DNA of 64,000 nucleotides from Methylobacterium amylolyticum (GCF_030700245.1 NZ_JAUYZI010000021.1:1-64000); one strand, 5' to 3'; counted from the first letter of the stretch, positions 28,497 through 38,838 are shown. Numbers and translations are program-made. The notes: generated by a model not told the origin, from the sequence alone.

Positions 28497-28838
28497 GCGC
28501 AGCCGACCGCCGGCGATCGGGGGCCGCCGCGGGTTGGGACCGCCTGTACCGGTTTTGGGACGCAATGGGCGTTCCGGCCTCCGGCCCCGTTGCGTATCGT
28601 CCGCCCGGATGCGCCGCCCCGCCGGGAGCGCGAGCAGGACCGACGACATGGTGCCCGGAACCGCCTCCGCGACGTGTCCGATCGCTCGGTCGCGAATTGG
28701 ACCGAGCGCTGCCTGAAGCGGAAGACCGTCGCTCGCGCATCGCGCTCCGGGCTGGCAGACCAGCTCCGTCGTCCGCGGACCGTGCCGGTCGCGCTCGGCT
28801 GAAGATCTTCGAAAGCATCGATATCCTGGAGGCGGTTG
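28497..28838. other. Intergenic, no gene seen
   Basis: 342 bases between dxr and the lipase-like gene. Several short frames exist on both strands but none has a family signal or a convincing start. No clear terminator hairpin for dxr was found. It may hold the promoter of the lipase-like gene. Confidence 0.4.
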
Positions 28839-29588
28839 ATGCCGATCACGATTCTTGATCTCGCGGAAGCGTCCGACACGGTCTACAATTTCTATAAGGA
28901 CCGCCGGGCGACCGGGAGGGAAGCCCTGAGCTTCTTGAGCCAGAATTTGCCGACTGTTCCGCCAGGCCTCAGTTGCGTGACGCACAGCGAGGACAAGAAC
29001 TCCGGCTTCCTCGCGGCCGCCTACAGGAAGGCGGGCGCTCCCGAGACCATCATCGCCATCCGCGGGACCGTCGGCTACAACAAGGAGGGCAAGGGACGTG
29101 ATGTCGGTTTCAAGAACTTCATCACCGACGTCGGTCTGTACACGATCGAGAGCATGCCCTCCTGCCTCAAGCTGAACACGCCGATCATCGCGGACTGGAT
29201 CAAGCAGGCGGGGGGAAGCGACAAGGCCATCCTGTGCGGCCATTCGCTCGGCGGCGCCATCGCGACGATCCTGGCCTACACGCTCAAGGTTCCCTGCTGC
29301 GCCTTCAACGCGCCGACCGTGTCCAAGATGGTCAACGGCGGCACGTTCCGCGGGGCCAAGATCGACGTTTCCTCCGCCGACAAGCTCGAGATCGAGAAGC
29401 GGATCGTCAACTTCAACATGCGCTGGGATCCGATCAGCAAGGCTTCGAAGGCCGTCGGCAGGGTCTACAATATCGATTGCAATTTCTCGTTCAAGACACA
29501 CTCGCAGACCGAGGTCATCGCGGCCCTGAATTCCGGTTATTACTACGACAAGTACGGATCCAAGTCGTTCGCGTCGGCAATCCGTTAG
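28839..29588 (+). CDS. Class 3-type lipase/esterase-like alpha/beta hydrolase
   Basis: A 249-aa protein with the nucleophile elbow GHSLGGAIA (Ser near residue 132) and the upstream IIAIRGTVGYN segment that carries the oxyanion loop in class 3 lipases. Likely partners are Asp in RWDPIS and His in FKTHSQTEV. There is no signal peptide, so the protein is probably cytoplasmic or exported by other means. Its base composition is visibly less GC-rich than its neighbours, which suggests transfer. The ATG at 28839 has CTGGAGG upstream. Confidence 0.7.
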   Translation: MPITILDLAEASDTVYNFYKDRRATGREALSFLSQNLPTVPPGLSCVTHSEDKNSGFLAAAYRKAGAPETIIAIRGTVGYNKEGKGRDVGFKNFITDVGLYTIESMPSCLKLNTPIIADWIKQAGGSDKAILCGHSLGGAIATILAYTLKVPCCAFNAPTVSKMVNGGTFRGAKIDVSSADKLEIEKRIVNFNMRWDPISKASKAVGRVYNIDCNFSFKTHSQTEVIAALNSGYYYDKYGSKSFASAIR

Positions 29589-29671
29589 GCTATACCTATT
29601 CAGCGTCAGCCCTCGCACGGTAGCGGCTCAGCGCCGGCCCATCCGCCGCAGCCGCCGGTGACATCCCGGAT

Positions 29672-30313
29672 CTACCGGTCGGTGCCGTACCCTGCCAGAA
29701 AGACCCGTACCGCCTCCTCGACCCGGCGGCGCAACTCCGCCGGCTCGGGGACGCCGCCGGCCGCGAACAGCAGCCGGGTCAGCAGGCCGGCTTGGCACAG
29801 GTGCAGGAAGTGCTTGGCGGCGAGTTCGGTGTCGGCGGCCGTCAGCCGGCCCGCCGCGACCTGCGCGTCGAGGTAGGCGGTAAGCCGGGCCACGCCCTGC
29901 GCCGGGCCGGCCTCGAAGAACGCCTGACCCAGATGCGGGAACTTCTCCGAGGCGCCGATCACCATGCGGATGATCGAGACGTGCTCCGGACGGCTCATCT
30001 CGGCGAGGTAGGTCAGCCCGAGCCGGGTGAGGACGGCGCGCAGGTCCGGGTCGTCCGCGTCGAGGGCGAACAGCGCCTCGGCGAGCCCCCGCTTCTCGGC
30101 CACCGTCAGCGCCTCGAACAGCGCGTCCTTGTTGTCGAAGTAGACGTAGAGCGTACCCTTGGAGACCCCGGCGGCGCGGGCGATCTCGCCCATGCTCGCC
30201 CCGTCGAAGCCCGCGGCCATGAACACCGCCCGCGCGCCCTCCAGAATCTGGCGCCGCTTGTCGCCGTCCCCCTCCGGGCGGCCCCCTCCGCGCTCCAGCA
30301 CCCCGGCCGCCAT
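29672..30313 (-). CDS. TetR/AcrR-family repressor of the adjacent efflux operon
   Basis: 213 aa. The N-terminal helix-turn-helix is typical (ILEGARAVFMAAGFDGASMGEIARAAGVSKGTLYVYFDNKDALFEAL); the C-terminal ligand domain is variable, as usual. It is divergent from the HlyD/EmrA-type gene, with two near-identical 21-bp palindromes in the shared promoter region. The layout predicts autoregulation and repression of the efflux operon until an inducer binds. Confidence 0.9.
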   Translation of the reverse strand: MAAGVLERGGGRPEGDGDKRRQILEGARAVFMAAGFDGASMGEIARAAGVSKGTLYVYFDNKDALFEALTVAEKRGLAEALFALDADDPDLRAVLTRLGLTYLAEMSRPEHVSIIRMVIGASEKFPHLGQAFFEAGPAQGVARLTAYLDAQVAAGRLTAADTELAAKHFLHLCQAGLLTRLLFAAGGVPEPAELRRRVEEAVRVFLAGYGTDR

Positions 30314-30326
30314 CGCCGCACTCCAC

Positions 30327-30347
30327 TTGACCGAACCGTTCGGTCAA
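30327..30347. promoter_or_regulatory. TetR operator 1
   Basis: A perfect palindrome with 10-base arms TTGACCGAAC and GTTCGGTCAA around one central C, 13 bases upstream of the tetR start codon. It matches the type of site bound by TetR repressors of efflux operons. Confidence 0.8.
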
Positions 30348-30394
30348 AATAGGTTGGCGGTCCGGCGCGCCCACGTCAAGGGCCGTCCGAGTCG

Positions 30395-30415
30395 TTGACC
30401 GAACGGTTCGGTCAA
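30395..30415. promoter_or_regulatory. TetR operator 2
   Basis: Identical to operator 1 except for the central base (G for C). Its centre lies 68 bp from the first, and the site ends 21 bases before the start codon of the membrane fusion gene, so binding should block that promoter or leader. Confidence 0.8.
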
Positions 30416-30436
30416 AGCCAGAAGAGGATCCGGCGC

Positions 30437-31648
30437 ATGTCCCTGCGCGAGGATGCGGATCGACCGACCGACGACGGCGTCGAGGAGGAGCGCGCGGAGC
30501 GCGGCGCCCCGGTCGGGCCGGCGAAGACAGCCGCCCCGACGCCGCCACCGGCAGAGCCAGCCGCGGCCGTCGCGAAGAAGCCGAAGACGCGCAGGAGACT
30601 CGTCCTGCTGGGGCTGCTCGCGGCGGCGCTCGGCGGCGGCGCCTACGAAGGCTGGCAGTGGTGGAGCGTCGGCCGGTTCTTCGTGGCGACCGACGACGCC
30701 TACGTGCAGGCCGACATCTCGGTCCTGGCAGCGAAGGTCCCCGGCTACCTCGACGCGGTGCCGGTGGTGAACGGGCAGGCGGTGAAGAAGGGCGACGTGA
30801 TCGCCCGGCTCGACGACGGCGACTACCGCCTCGCCCTCCAGGCGGCGGCGGACAAGCGCGCCACGCAGGAAAGCACGGTGGCCCGGATCGGCCGCCAGAT
30901 CGAGGCCGCGCAGGCGCAGGTGGCGCAGGCCGCGGCCCAGATCGACGCGACCCGGGCCGACGCGACCCGCGCCCAGGCGGATTACCTGCGCGCCACGCAG
31001 ATGCAGGAGGCCTACGTCGCCAAGTCCCGGCTCGATCAGGCCCGGGCCGACCGCGACCGCACCGAGGCCTCGGTGAAGGGCATGGAGGCGGGGCTCGCCG
31101 CGGCCAAAGCCAATGTCGAGGTGCTCACGGCCCAGAAGCGCGAGGCGGAGAACCTCTCGGCCGAGCTGCGCACCGCGGTCGACCGGGCGCGGCGCGACCT
31201 CGACTTCACCGTCGTGCGCGCGCCCTTCGACGGGGTGGTCGGCAACAAGGCGGTGGAGGCCGGCGCCTACGTCGCCCCCGGCACCCGGGTCGCGGCGCTG
31301 GTGCCGCTCCAGAGCGTGCGGATCGACGCGAACTTCAAGGAGACGCAGGTCGAGCGCATGCGCCCCGGCCAGCCGGTGACGGTCACCGTCGACGCCTATC
31401 CGGGCCGGGAGATCCGCGGCGAGGTGGAATCGTTCTCCCCCGCCTCCGGCTCGGTGTTCAGCCTGCTGCCGCCGGACAACGCCACGGGCAACTTCACCAA
31501 GATCGTCCAGCGCCTGCCGGTGCGGGTGCGTGTGCCGGCCGATGTCGCCCGCGAGGGCTTCCTGCGGCCGGGCCTGTCGGCGGTGGTGCGGGTCGATACC
31601 CGCGAGGGCACCGGCCGCCCGGTGACGACGCTCGCCGGGAAGCGCTGA
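30437..31648 (+). CDS. HlyD/EmrA-type membrane fusion protein
   Basis: The periplasmic adaptor of a tripartite efflux pump. The polar N-terminus is followed by one membrane anchor (LVLLGLLAAALGGGAYEGW). The biotinyl-lipoyl half motif VATDDAYVQADISVLAAKVPGYL comes next, then a long alpha-helical hairpin rich in Ala, Gln and Arg, and the second lipoyl half DFTVVRAPFDGVVGNKAVEAGAYV. 403 aa. The ATG at 30437 is preferred over a TTG at 30395, which lies inside operator 2. The transporter gene follows after 14 bases. Confidence 0.9.
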   Translation: MSLREDADRPTDDGVEEERAERGAPVGPAKTAAPTPPPAEPAAAVAKKPKTRRRLVLLGLLAAALGGGAYEGWQWWSVGRFFVATDDAYVQADISVLAAKVPGYLDAVPVVNGQAVKKGDVIARLDDGDYRLALQAAADKRATQESTVARIGRQIEAAQAQVAQAAAQIDATRADATRAQADYLRATQMQEAYVAKSRLDQARADRDRTEASVKGMEAGLAAAKANVEVLTAQKREAENLSAELRTAVDRARRDLDFTVVRAPFDGVVGNKAVEAGAYVAPGTRVAALVPLQSVRIDANFKETQVERMRPGQPVTVTVDAYPGREIRGEVESFSPASGSVFSLLPPDNATGNFTKIVQRLPVRVRVPADVAREGFLRPGLSAVVRVDTREGTGRPVTTLAGKR

Positions 31649-31662
31649 GGAAGGCCTGAGCC

Positions 31663-33255
31663 GTGGCCGCGAGCCCCGCCCTCTCAGCCGCCGGCGCCGT
31701 CCCGGCCCGGGCCGCCGAGCCCCCGCTCGACCGCCGCCGGATGGTGGCGTTCCTGTGCATGGTGTTCGGGATGTTCATGGCGATCCTGGACATCCAGATC
31801 GTCTCGGCCTCGCTCAACGAGATCCAGGCGGGGCTCTCGGCCTCGGGCGACGAGATCCCCTGGGTCCAGACCAGCTACCTGATCGCCGAGGTCATCTCGA
31901 TCCCGCTGTCGGGCACCCTGTCGCGGGTGCTCTCGACCCGGTGGATGTTCGCGATCTCGGCCGGCGGCTTCACGCTGATGAGCCTGATGTGCGCCACCTC
32001 GTCCTCGATCGGCGAGATGATCCTGTGGCGCGCCGCGCAGGGGTTCATCGGCGGCGGCATGATCCCCACCGTGTTCGCCTCGGCGTTCACGATCTTCCCG
32101 CCCTCGAAGCGCGGCATCGTCTCGCCGATGATCGGCCTCGTGGCGACGCTCGCCCCGACCATCGGGCCGACGGTCGGCGGCTACCTCACCGACCTGATGT
32201 CCTGGCACTGGCTGTTCCTGATCAACGTCGTGCCCGGCGTGCTCGTCACCGTCTCGACCGCGATCCTCGTCGATTTCGACGAGCCGAACCTCGCCCTCCT
32301 GGAGAAATTCGACTGGTTCGGGCTCGTGTTCATGGCCGGCTTCCTCGGCTGCGTGGAGTACGTGCTGGAGGAGGGGCCGAACCATGACTGGTTGCAGGAC
32401 GAGGCGGTCTTCGCCTGCGCCCTCGTGATGGTCGTCTCAGGGGTGCTGTTCTTCTGGCGGGTCTTCACCGCCCCCCAGCCGATCGTCGACCTGCGCGCCT
32501 TCTCGGACCGCAACTTCGCCAGCGGGTGCGTGGCGAGCTTCGTGCTCGGCATCGGCCTCTACGGCCTGACCTACCTCTACCCGGTCTACCTCGCCCGGGT
32601 GCGCGGCTACTCGGCGCTGATGATCGGCGAGACGATGTTCGTCTCGGGCCTGTGCATGTTCGCCACCGCGCCGATCGCCGGGCGCCTGTCGGGCCGGGTC
32701 GATCCGCGGATCCTGATGGCGGCGGGTTTTTCCGGCTTCGCCGCGGGCACCTGGATCGTCACCGGCCTGACCAAGGACTGGGACTTCTGGGAATTGCTGC
32801 TGCCGCAGGTGCTGCGCGGCTGCTCGCTGATGCTGTGCATGATCCCGATCAACAACATCGCGCTCGGCACGCTGCCGCCGGCCCGGATCAAGAACGCGTC
32901 CGGCCTGTACAACCTGACGCGCAATCTCGGCGGCGCGGTCGGGCTCGCGCTGATCAACACGCTGCTGAACGATCGCTGGGACCTGCACCTCGCCCGGCTG
33001 CACGAGCGCTTCACCTGGGCGAACGGGGCGGCCCTGGAGCGCCTCGACGCGATGCAGCGGAGCTTTTCCGACTTCGGCAGCGCCGCCCCGGGCATGGCGC
33101 TGAAGGCGATGACCAACACCGTGCGGATCCAGGGGCTGGTGATGGCCTTCGAGGACGTGTTCCTGGCCCTGACCGCCCTGTTCCTGGCCATGGCCTGCGC
33201 CGTGCCGCTGATCCGGCGGCCCCAGGCGGGGGCGGGCGGGGGCGGCGGCCACTGA
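31663..33255 (+). CDS. DHA2-family multidrug efflux permease (EmrB/QacA type)
   Basis: A 530-aa, 14-span proton-drug antiporter of the major facilitator superfamily. Motifs include AILDIQIVSASLNEIQAGL (motif D1), WVQTSYLIAEVISIPLSGTLSR and GGGMIPTVFASAFTIFPPSKRG. It should form a pump with the preceding adaptor and an outer membrane channel encoded elsewhere. It starts at GTG and is cotranscribed with the adaptor. The substrate is unknown. Confidence 0.9.
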   Translation: MAASPALSAAGAVPARAAEPPLDRRRMVAFLCMVFGMFMAILDIQIVSASLNEIQAGLSASGDEIPWVQTSYLIAEVISIPLSGTLSRVLSTRWMFAISAGGFTLMSLMCATSSSIGEMILWRAAQGFIGGGMIPTVFASAFTIFPPSKRGIVSPMIGLVATLAPTIGPTVGGYLTDLMSWHWLFLINVVPGVLVTVSTAILVDFDEPNLALLEKFDWFGLVFMAGFLGCVEYVLEEGPNHDWLQDEAVFACALVMVVSGVLFFWRVFTAPQPIVDLRAFSDRNFASGCVASFVLGIGLYGLTYLYPVYLARVRGYSALMIGETMFVSGLCMFATAPIAGRLSGRVDPRILMAAGFSGFAAGTWIVTGLTKDWDFWELLLPQVLRGCSLMLCMIPINNIALGTLPPARIKNASGLYNLTRNLGGAVGLALINTLLNDRWDLHLARLHERFTWANGAALERLDAMQRSFSDFGSAAPGMALKAMTNTVRIQGLVMAFEDVFLALTALFLAMACAVPLIRRPQAGAGGGGGH

Positions 33256-33463
33256 GGGCCGGTTCGAGCGGCCGTTCCGAGATCCGTCCACCGCGGGACG
33301 AGGGGAGCGGGGATAGCGGGGACAGGGCCCGCTCGCGCCCGCCTGCGACGCCGCGCGCCGGCCGGAGCAGGATTGATTGGCCGGCCGGCGTCCCGATCTG
33401 CTAGGAACGGGGCCGCGGGACCGCGATCGAGACCAACCCGCGCGGACGGCCGGGACGGGACGC

Positions 33464-34618
33464 ATGGATTTTCTCAACGCGATGGGCGGGACCGCCGGCG
33501 GCTTCTTCGGCGCGGTGATCCCGTTCCTGTTCGTGCTCACCGTCGTGGTGTTCGTGCACGAGATGGGGCACTTCCTGGTCGGGCGCTGGTGCGGGGTCGG
33601 CGTCCACGCCTTCTCCATCGGCTTCGGTCCCGAGCTGTTCGGGTTCAACGACCGGCGCGGCACCCGCTGGAAGCTCTGCGCGATCCCGCTCGGCGGCTAC
33701 GTGAAGTTCCACGGCGACGCCAACGGCGCCAGCGTGCCCGACCCCGAGACGCTGGCGCGGATGAGCCCGCAGGAGCGGGCGATCAGCTTCCCGACCCAGC
33801 CGGTGGGCAAGCGCGCGGCGATCGTCGCGGCGGGGCCGATCGCCAACTTCCTGCTGGCGATCCTGCTGTTCGCGGGCGCGATCTGGCTCGGCGGCCGCTA
33901 CGAGTTGCCGGCGCGGGTCTCGTCGGTGGAGCCCAACAGCGTCGCCGCACAGGCCGGGTTCAAGCCCGGCGACCTGATCACCGCCATCGACGGCGACCCG
34001 GTCGGCGACTTCAACGCGATGTACCGCACGGTGACCGGCAGCGCCGGCACGCCGCTCGCCTTCACCGTGGACCGCGACGGCAAGGTCATCACCATCGACG
34101 CGACGCCCGCGACCTACGAGGAGCGGACGCCCTTCGGCCGTCACCGGATCGGCCGGCTCGGCATCCGCTCGCCCGCGGGCTCGGAGGCGCGCCTCGTCCG
34201 CTACGGCCCGGTCGATTCCGTGGTGCTCGGCGTGCGCGAGACCTACTTCGTCGTCGAGCGGACCTTCTCCTACCTGTCGAAACTGGCCACGGGCCGCGAG
34301 TCGGCCGACCAGCTCTCGGGACCGATCGGCATCGCCCGGGTCTCCGGCGAGGTCGCCAAGACCGGCGGCGTCGGCGGTCTCGTCGGCCTGATCGCCCTGC
34401 TGTCGGTCTCGATCGGCCTGCTGAACCTGTTCCCGGTGCCGCTCCTCGATGGCGGCCACCTGCTGTTCTACGCCTTCGAGGTCGTCCGCGGCCGCCCGCT
34501 CAGCGAGCGGGCGCAGGAGATCGGCTTCCGCATCGGCCTCGCGCTGGTGCTGATGCTGATGCTGTTCGCGGCCTGGAACGATATCCTCAATCTCGGGGCG
34601 TCCTGGCGGAACACCTGA
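33464..34618 (+). CDS. rseP: Site-2 intramembrane metalloprotease RseP
   Basis: Cleaves anti-sigma factors and leftover signal peptides in the membrane. The zinc site VVFVHEMGHFLVGR is in the first span; a PDZ domain follows (VEPNSVAAQAGFKPGDLITAIDG) and the third zinc ligand is in NLFPVPLLDGGHLLFY. 384 aa from the ATG at 33464; the frame upstream to 33377 is not protease-like. It lies before bamA, as usual, but is separated from dxr by the efflux insertion. Confidence 0.94.
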   Translation: MDFLNAMGGTAGGFFGAVIPFLFVLTVVVFVHEMGHFLVGRWCGVGVHAFSIGFGPELFGFNDRRGTRWKLCAIPLGGYVKFHGDANGASVPDPETLARMSPQERAISFPTQPVGKRAAIVAAGPIANFLLAILLFAGAIWLGGRYELPARVSSVEPNSVAAQAGFKPGDLITAIDGDPVGDFNAMYRTVTGSAGTPLAFTVDRDGKVITIDATPATYEERTPFGRHRIGRLGIRSPAGSEARLVRYGPVDSVVLGVRETYFVVERTFSYLSKLATGRESADQLSGPIGIARVSGEVAKTGGVGGLVGLIALLSVSIGLLNLFPVPLLDGGHLLFYAFEVVRGRPLSERAQEIGFRIGLALVLMLMLFAAWNDILNLGASWRNT

Positions 34619-34979
34619 TCCCGGGATCCCCGCCCCAATCCTGCCCAAAACCGGCCCGCGCGGCGGCGTGAACGGGGGTTAACAGCCCGTTCACGGCCCC
34701 GTGAGCGGGTCGTAAAAGTCGTACTCCGGCAACGATTTACCCACCGTTCACCATAGTCCGCATTCGGTCGCTAAGGTGAGTCCGGCGTTAAGTGGCGCGA
34801 AGGCCACGACCCCCCAAAATCCCCTGACGACGGCCCCGGGCGCGTTTGCTTGGCAGGTGAATCCCGCTAAGAGCTACGCTTGGACCGAAGCCACGCTTGG
34901 ACCAGGGGTGACGGGACGACCGGTCAACGGTTGCCCGTGACGGGTCAGACCCGCGACCAGTACAGAAACGGGCGATTGC
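34619..34979. other. Intergenic region upstream of bamA
   Basis: 361 bases with no gene on either strand. It is noticeably less GC-rich in the stretch 34711-34790 (GTAAAAGTCGTACTCC, AACGATTTACCC, ATAGTCCGCATT), so it most likely holds the bamA promoter and a leader. No named sigma-factor site could be fixed by eye. Confidence 0.4.
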
Positions 34980-37544
34980 ATGATGTCGTTGACGGGGAAG
35001 CGCCGGCGTGAGTCGGTGCGGAAGACCATCGTCCTAGTCGCCGCGGGTGCGGGCCTCGTCCTGGGCGGGGCCGCCCAGGCACAGCAGATCGTCGTGCAGG
35101 GCAACCAGCGCGTCGATGCCGACACGATCCGGTCCTACGTGACGGGCACCGCGTCCGGCTCGGCCGAGGAGGCCCGGCGCAACCTGCTGGCCAGCGGGAT
35201 GTTCTCGGACGTCCGGGTCTCGCAGGCGGGCGGGCGCACCGTCGTGACCGTGCGCGAGAACAACCTCGTCAACCGCGTGGTGTTCGAGGGCAACAAGAAG
35301 GTCGAGAAGGCCACGCTGGAGGGCATCGTCGAGGCCAAGGCCCGCGGCCCCTACAGCGAGGCGATCATCAACGCCGACCTCGCCCGCATCCGCGACGTCT
35401 ACCGGCGCTTCGGCCGCGGGCTCGCCAAGGTGACCTACCGCACGGTCGATCTGCCCAACGGCCGGGTCGACGTGGTCTATCAGATCGACGAGGGCGACAA
35501 GACCGGCATCCTGTCGATCAACTTCGTCGGCAACAACGCCTACTCGGAGCGGACGCTGAAGGGGCTGATGAGCTCCTCGGAGATGAACTTCCTGTCGTTC
35601 ATCAAGACCTCCGACGTCTACGATCCCGACCGGATCAGCCAGGACCTCGACCAGGTCCGGCGCTACTACCTGAAGAACGGCTACGCCGACTTCCAGATCG
35701 TGAGCGCCGACGCGCGCTACGTCGAGGGCGACCGCTCGGGCTACGTGATCACGATCACCGTCAACGAGGGCGAGCAGTACCGCGTCGGCGCGGTCGCGGT
35801 CGACACGCGCCTGCCCGGCCTCGACCCCGCCCGGCTCGAGCGCGGCGTCGCGACCGCGGTCGGCGACGTGTACAGCGCCGACGACGTCGAGAGGACGCTC
35901 ACCAACGTCACCCGCGAGGTCAACCGTGCCGGCTACCCGTTCGCCCAGGTCCGCCCGACCGGCCAGCGCGATCCCGGCAGCCGCCAGGTCTCCCTCGGCT
36001 TCGTCGTCGAGGACGGCCCGCACGTCTACGTCGAGCGCGTCAACATCCGCGGCAACACCCGCACCCGCGACTACGTCATCCGCCGCGAACTCGATTTCTC
36101 CGAGGGCGACGCCTACAACCGCGTGCTCACCGACCGGGCCGAGCGGCGGCTCAACGGGCTGGGCTTCTTCAAGAAGGTCCGCTTCTCGAACGAGCCGGGC
36201 TCCTCGCCCGACCGCGTGATCGTGAACATCGACGTCGAGGATCAGCCCACGGGCTCGTTCTCGGTGGCGGGCGGCTACTCCACCCAGGACGGCATCATCG
36301 GCGAGGTCTCGGTCTCGGAGTCGAACTTCCTCGGCCGCGGCCAGTACGTCCGCCTCGCCGGCACCGGCGGCCAGTACTCGCGCGGCGTCGACTTCTCGTT
36401 CACCGAGCCGTACTTCCTCGGCTACCGCCTCGCGGCCGGCTTCGACGCCTTCTACAAGTACTCCGACCTGACCCGGTACTCGCGCTACGAGACGACCGTG
36501 TACGGCGGCCAGCTCCGCCTCGGCCTGCCGATCACGGAAGAGTTCGGCGTGACGATGCGCTACTCGCTGTACAACACCGAGCTGAAGGTGCCGAACACCC
36601 TGCGGCGCCCCTACAACGACTGCTCGATCCCGATCCCGGGCTACACCGCCACCTACGCGGCGGGCACGGTCCTCAACGGCCAGAACGTCAGCGGCCAGTC
36701 GATCTACCCGAACTGCGCCTACGACGGCGAGGCGTCGATCGCCATCAAGGGCTCGCAGGGCAACACCCTGACCTCGCTCGCCGGCCTGACGCTCGCCTAC
36801 TCGACCCTCGACGTCATCGGCGCGCCGCGCAACGGCCTCTACGCCGAGCTGAAGCCCGACATCGCGGGTCTCGGCGGCGACTCGAAGTTCTTCCGCGTGA
36901 CCGCGGACGCGCGCTACTACAAGGAGATCTTCGAGGACGTCGTCGGCTTCATCCGCTTCCAGGGCGGCCACATCTCGTCGCTCGACGGCAACCCCCTGCG
37001 CGTGACCGACCAGTTCTTCCTCGGCCCGTCGCTGGTGCGAGGCTTCGCGCCGAACGGCATCGGTCCGCGCGACGTCGGCATCGCCGACGCCCGCTCGAAC
37101 GCGATCGGCGGCTCCACCTACATCGGCGGCACCCTCGAGGTGCAGTTCCCGCTGCCCCTCATCCCGCGCGACCTCGGCCTGAAGGGTGCCCTGTTCGCCG
37201 ACGCCGGTACGCTGTTCGGCTATCACGGCCGGCGCACCTTCGACGTGAACTTCGACGGGTTCATCAACGGCATCGCCCCCGGAACCGGACGCTGCAACTT
37301 CTCGGCGTTCAGCATCGGCGTCGAGCCGGAATGCGTGAACGTCCGCGACACCGCCGCGATCCGATCCTCGATCGGCGCCTCGCTCCTCTGGAACTCGCCG
37401 CTCGGCCCGATCCGGTTCGACTACGCCTACGCCCTGACCAAGGACGAGGGGCAGCCGGTCTACGTGCCGCTGCTGGGCAAGATCGGCCATATCGGCAAGG
37501 ACCAGACGCAGGCGTTCCGCTTCTCCGGCGGGTCGCGCTTCTGA
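34980..37544 (+). CDS. bamA: Outer membrane protein assembly factor BamA
   Basis: Central component of the BAM complex that folds beta-barrel proteins into the outer membrane. It has a signal peptide (ends GGAAQAQQ), then five POTRA repeats (seen as recurrent [38 protein letters not shown] units) and a C-terminal 16-strand barrel with the [11 protein letters not shown] motif and a terminal aromatic (SRF). 854 aa (853 if the second of two adjacent ATG codons is used). Confidence 0.96.
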   Translation: MMSLTGKRRRESVRKTIVLVAAGAGLVLGGAAQAQQIVVQGNQRVDADTIRSYVTGTASGSAEEARRNLLASGMFSDVRVSQAGGRTVVTVRENNLVNRVVFEGNKKVEKATLEGIVEAKARGPYSEAIINADLARIRDVYRRFGRGLAKVTYRTVDLPNGRVDVVYQIDEGDKTGILSINFVGNNAYSERTLKGLMSSSEMNFLSFIKTSDVYDPDRISQDLDQVRRYYLKNGYADFQIVSADARYVEGDRSGYVITITVNEGEQYRVGAVAVDTRLPGLDPARLERGVATAVGDVYSADDVERTLTNVTREVNRAGYPFAQVRPTGQRDPGSRQVSLGFVVEDGPHVYVERVNIRGNTRTRDYVIRRELDFSEGDAYNRVLTDRAERRLNGLGFFKKVRFSNEPGSSPDRVIVNIDVEDQPTGSFSVAGGYSTQDGIIGEVSVSESNFLGRGQYVRLAGTGGQYSRGVDFSFTEPYFLGYRLAAGFDAFYKYSDLTRYSRYETTVYGGQLRLGLPITEEFGVTMRYSLYNTELKVPNTLRRPYNDCSIPIPGYTATYAAGTVLNGQNVSGQSIYPNCAYDGEASIAIKGSQGNTLTSLAGLTLAYSTLDVIGAPRNGLYAELKPDIAGLGGDSKFFRVTADARYYKEIFEDVVGFIRFQGGHISSLDGNPLRVTDQFFLGPSLVRGFAPNGIGPRDVGIADARSNAIGGSTYIGGTLEVQFPLPLIPRDLGLKGALFADAGTLFGYHGRRTFDVNFDGFINGIAPGTGRCNFSAFSIGVEPECVNVRDTAAIRSSIGASLLWNSPLGPIRFDYAYALTKDEGQPVYVPLLGKIGHIGKDQTQAFRFSGGSRF

Positions 37545-37556
37545 GCCAGAACGCCG

Positions 37557-37585
37557 CGCGCCGGCCGGGATCCCCGGCCGGCGCG
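37557..37585 (+). terminator. Perfect hairpin between bamA and lpxD
   Basis: A 13-bp stem CGCGCCGGCCGGG / CCCGGCCGGCGCG with a 3-base loop, starting 13 bases after the bamA stop and ending 9 bases before the lpxD start. There is no T-tract, so it may attenuate rather than stop transcription. Confidence 0.55.
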
Positions 37586-37594
37586 TTGCCGCAC

Positions 37595-38662
37595 ATGTCG
37601 CACGCCGTCTTCTTCACGCCCGTCGCGGGCCTCCGTCTCGGCGCGGTCGCCGAGGCCGCGGGGGCGAGCCTGCCCGCGGGCGCCGATCCGGACCGGATCC
37701 TCTTGGGTGCCGCGCCCCTGGAGAGCGCCGGGCCGGACGATCTCGCCTACATGGACAACGCCCGCTACGGCGCGGCGCTGGCGGGCACCCGGGCCGGGGC
37801 CTGCCTCGTGGGCCCGCGCTTCGCCGCCCGGTGCCCGCCGGGCACCGTCGCCCTGGTCTGCCGCGATCCCTACCGCGCCTACGCCACGTTGCTCGGGCAC
37901 CTCCACCCCGACGCCCTGCGCCCCGGCTCGCAGTTCGGTGCCCGCGGCCTCGCCTCGGGCGCCCACGTCCACCCGGACGCCCGGCTGGAGGAGGGGGTCA
38001 CCGTCGACCCCGGCGCGGTGATCGGCCCCGGCGTCGAGATCGGCACCGGCACGGTGATCGGCCCGAACGCCGTGCTCGGCCCCGGCGTGCGGGTCGGGCG
38101 CCACTGCGCCGTCGGCGCCGGTGCCACGCTCAGCCACGCCCTCGTCGGCAACCGGGTGATCGTGCATCCGGGCGCCCGGCTCGGCCAGGACGGGTTCGGC
38201 TTCGCCATGGGCGCGACCCACCTCAAGGTGCCGCAGGTCGGCCGGGTGATCGTGCAGGACGACGTCGAGATCGGAGCCAACACCACGATCGACCGCGGCG
38301 CCTCGCGCGACACGGTGATCGGCGAGGGCACCAAGATCGACAACCTCGTGCAGATCGCCCACAACGTCGTGATCGGCCGCCACTGCGTGATCGTCTCCGG
38401 GGTCGGCATCTCCGGCTCGACGACGCTGGAGGATTACGTGGTGCTCGGCGGCCAGGTCGGCGTCGTCGGCCACCTGCGCATCGGCCGCGGCGCCCAGATC
38501 GCCGGCTCCTCCAACGTCAATTGCGACGTGCCCCCGGGCGCCCGCTGGGGCGGCACCCCGGCCAAGCCGGTCCGCGCGTGGTTCCGCGAGCTGACGACGC
38601 TCGCCCGCCTCGCCGAGCGTTCCGGCCGCGACGCGGCGGGGGGGGACGGCCCGCAGGAGTGA
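37595..38662 (+). CDS. lpxD: UDP-3-O-(3-hydroxyacyl)glucosamine N-acyltransferase
   Basis: Adds the N-linked acyl chain in lipid A synthesis. A short N-terminal domain is followed by a left-handed beta-helix of hexapeptide repeats ([31 protein letters not shown]). The catalytic His region reads [14 protein letters not shown]. 355 aa. In many relatives fabZ and lpxA follow; here an unrelated transporter gene does. Confidence 0.94.
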   Translation: MSHAVFFTPVAGLRLGAVAEAAGASLPAGADPDRILLGAAPLESAGPDDLAYMDNARYGAALAGTRAGACLVGPRFAARCPPGTVALVCRDPYRAYATLLGHLHPDALRPGSQFGARGLASGAHVHPDARLEEGVTVDPGAVIGPGVEIGTGTVIGPNAVLGPGVRVGRHCAVGAGATLSHALVGNRVIVHPGARLGQDGFGFAMGATHLKVPQVGRVIVQDDVEIGANTTIDRGASRDTVIGEGTKIDNLVQIAHNVVIGRHCVIVSGVGISGSTTLEDYVVLGGQVGVVGHLRIGRGAQIAGSSNVNCDVPPGARWGGTPAKPVRAWFRELTTLARLAERSGRDAAGGDGPQE

Positions 38663-38838
38663 GCGCGCGGGGATGGGGCGCGAGCGCGCCGTGAGCGCCG
38701 CGGGATGAGCGCGCCCCGGGCGCCGTGAGCGCGGGACGCGCTCTGCCGGCCCCGGCGTTGGAGTGGCGCGCGCATCCGTCTATCCGGGGAGGACCGGGGC
38801 GCCGAACCAACCCACCCCCCCGGGGAGAAGCGAGCCCA

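Noticed and set aside
27267-29618. 783-aa minus-strand frame opposite dxr and the lipase-like gene
   Set aside because: Shadow frame of two plus-strand genes with clear motifs.
35034-37490. 818-aa minus-strand frame opposite bamA
   Set aside because: Asp/Val/Arg-rich translation without motifs; BamA on the plus strand is certain.
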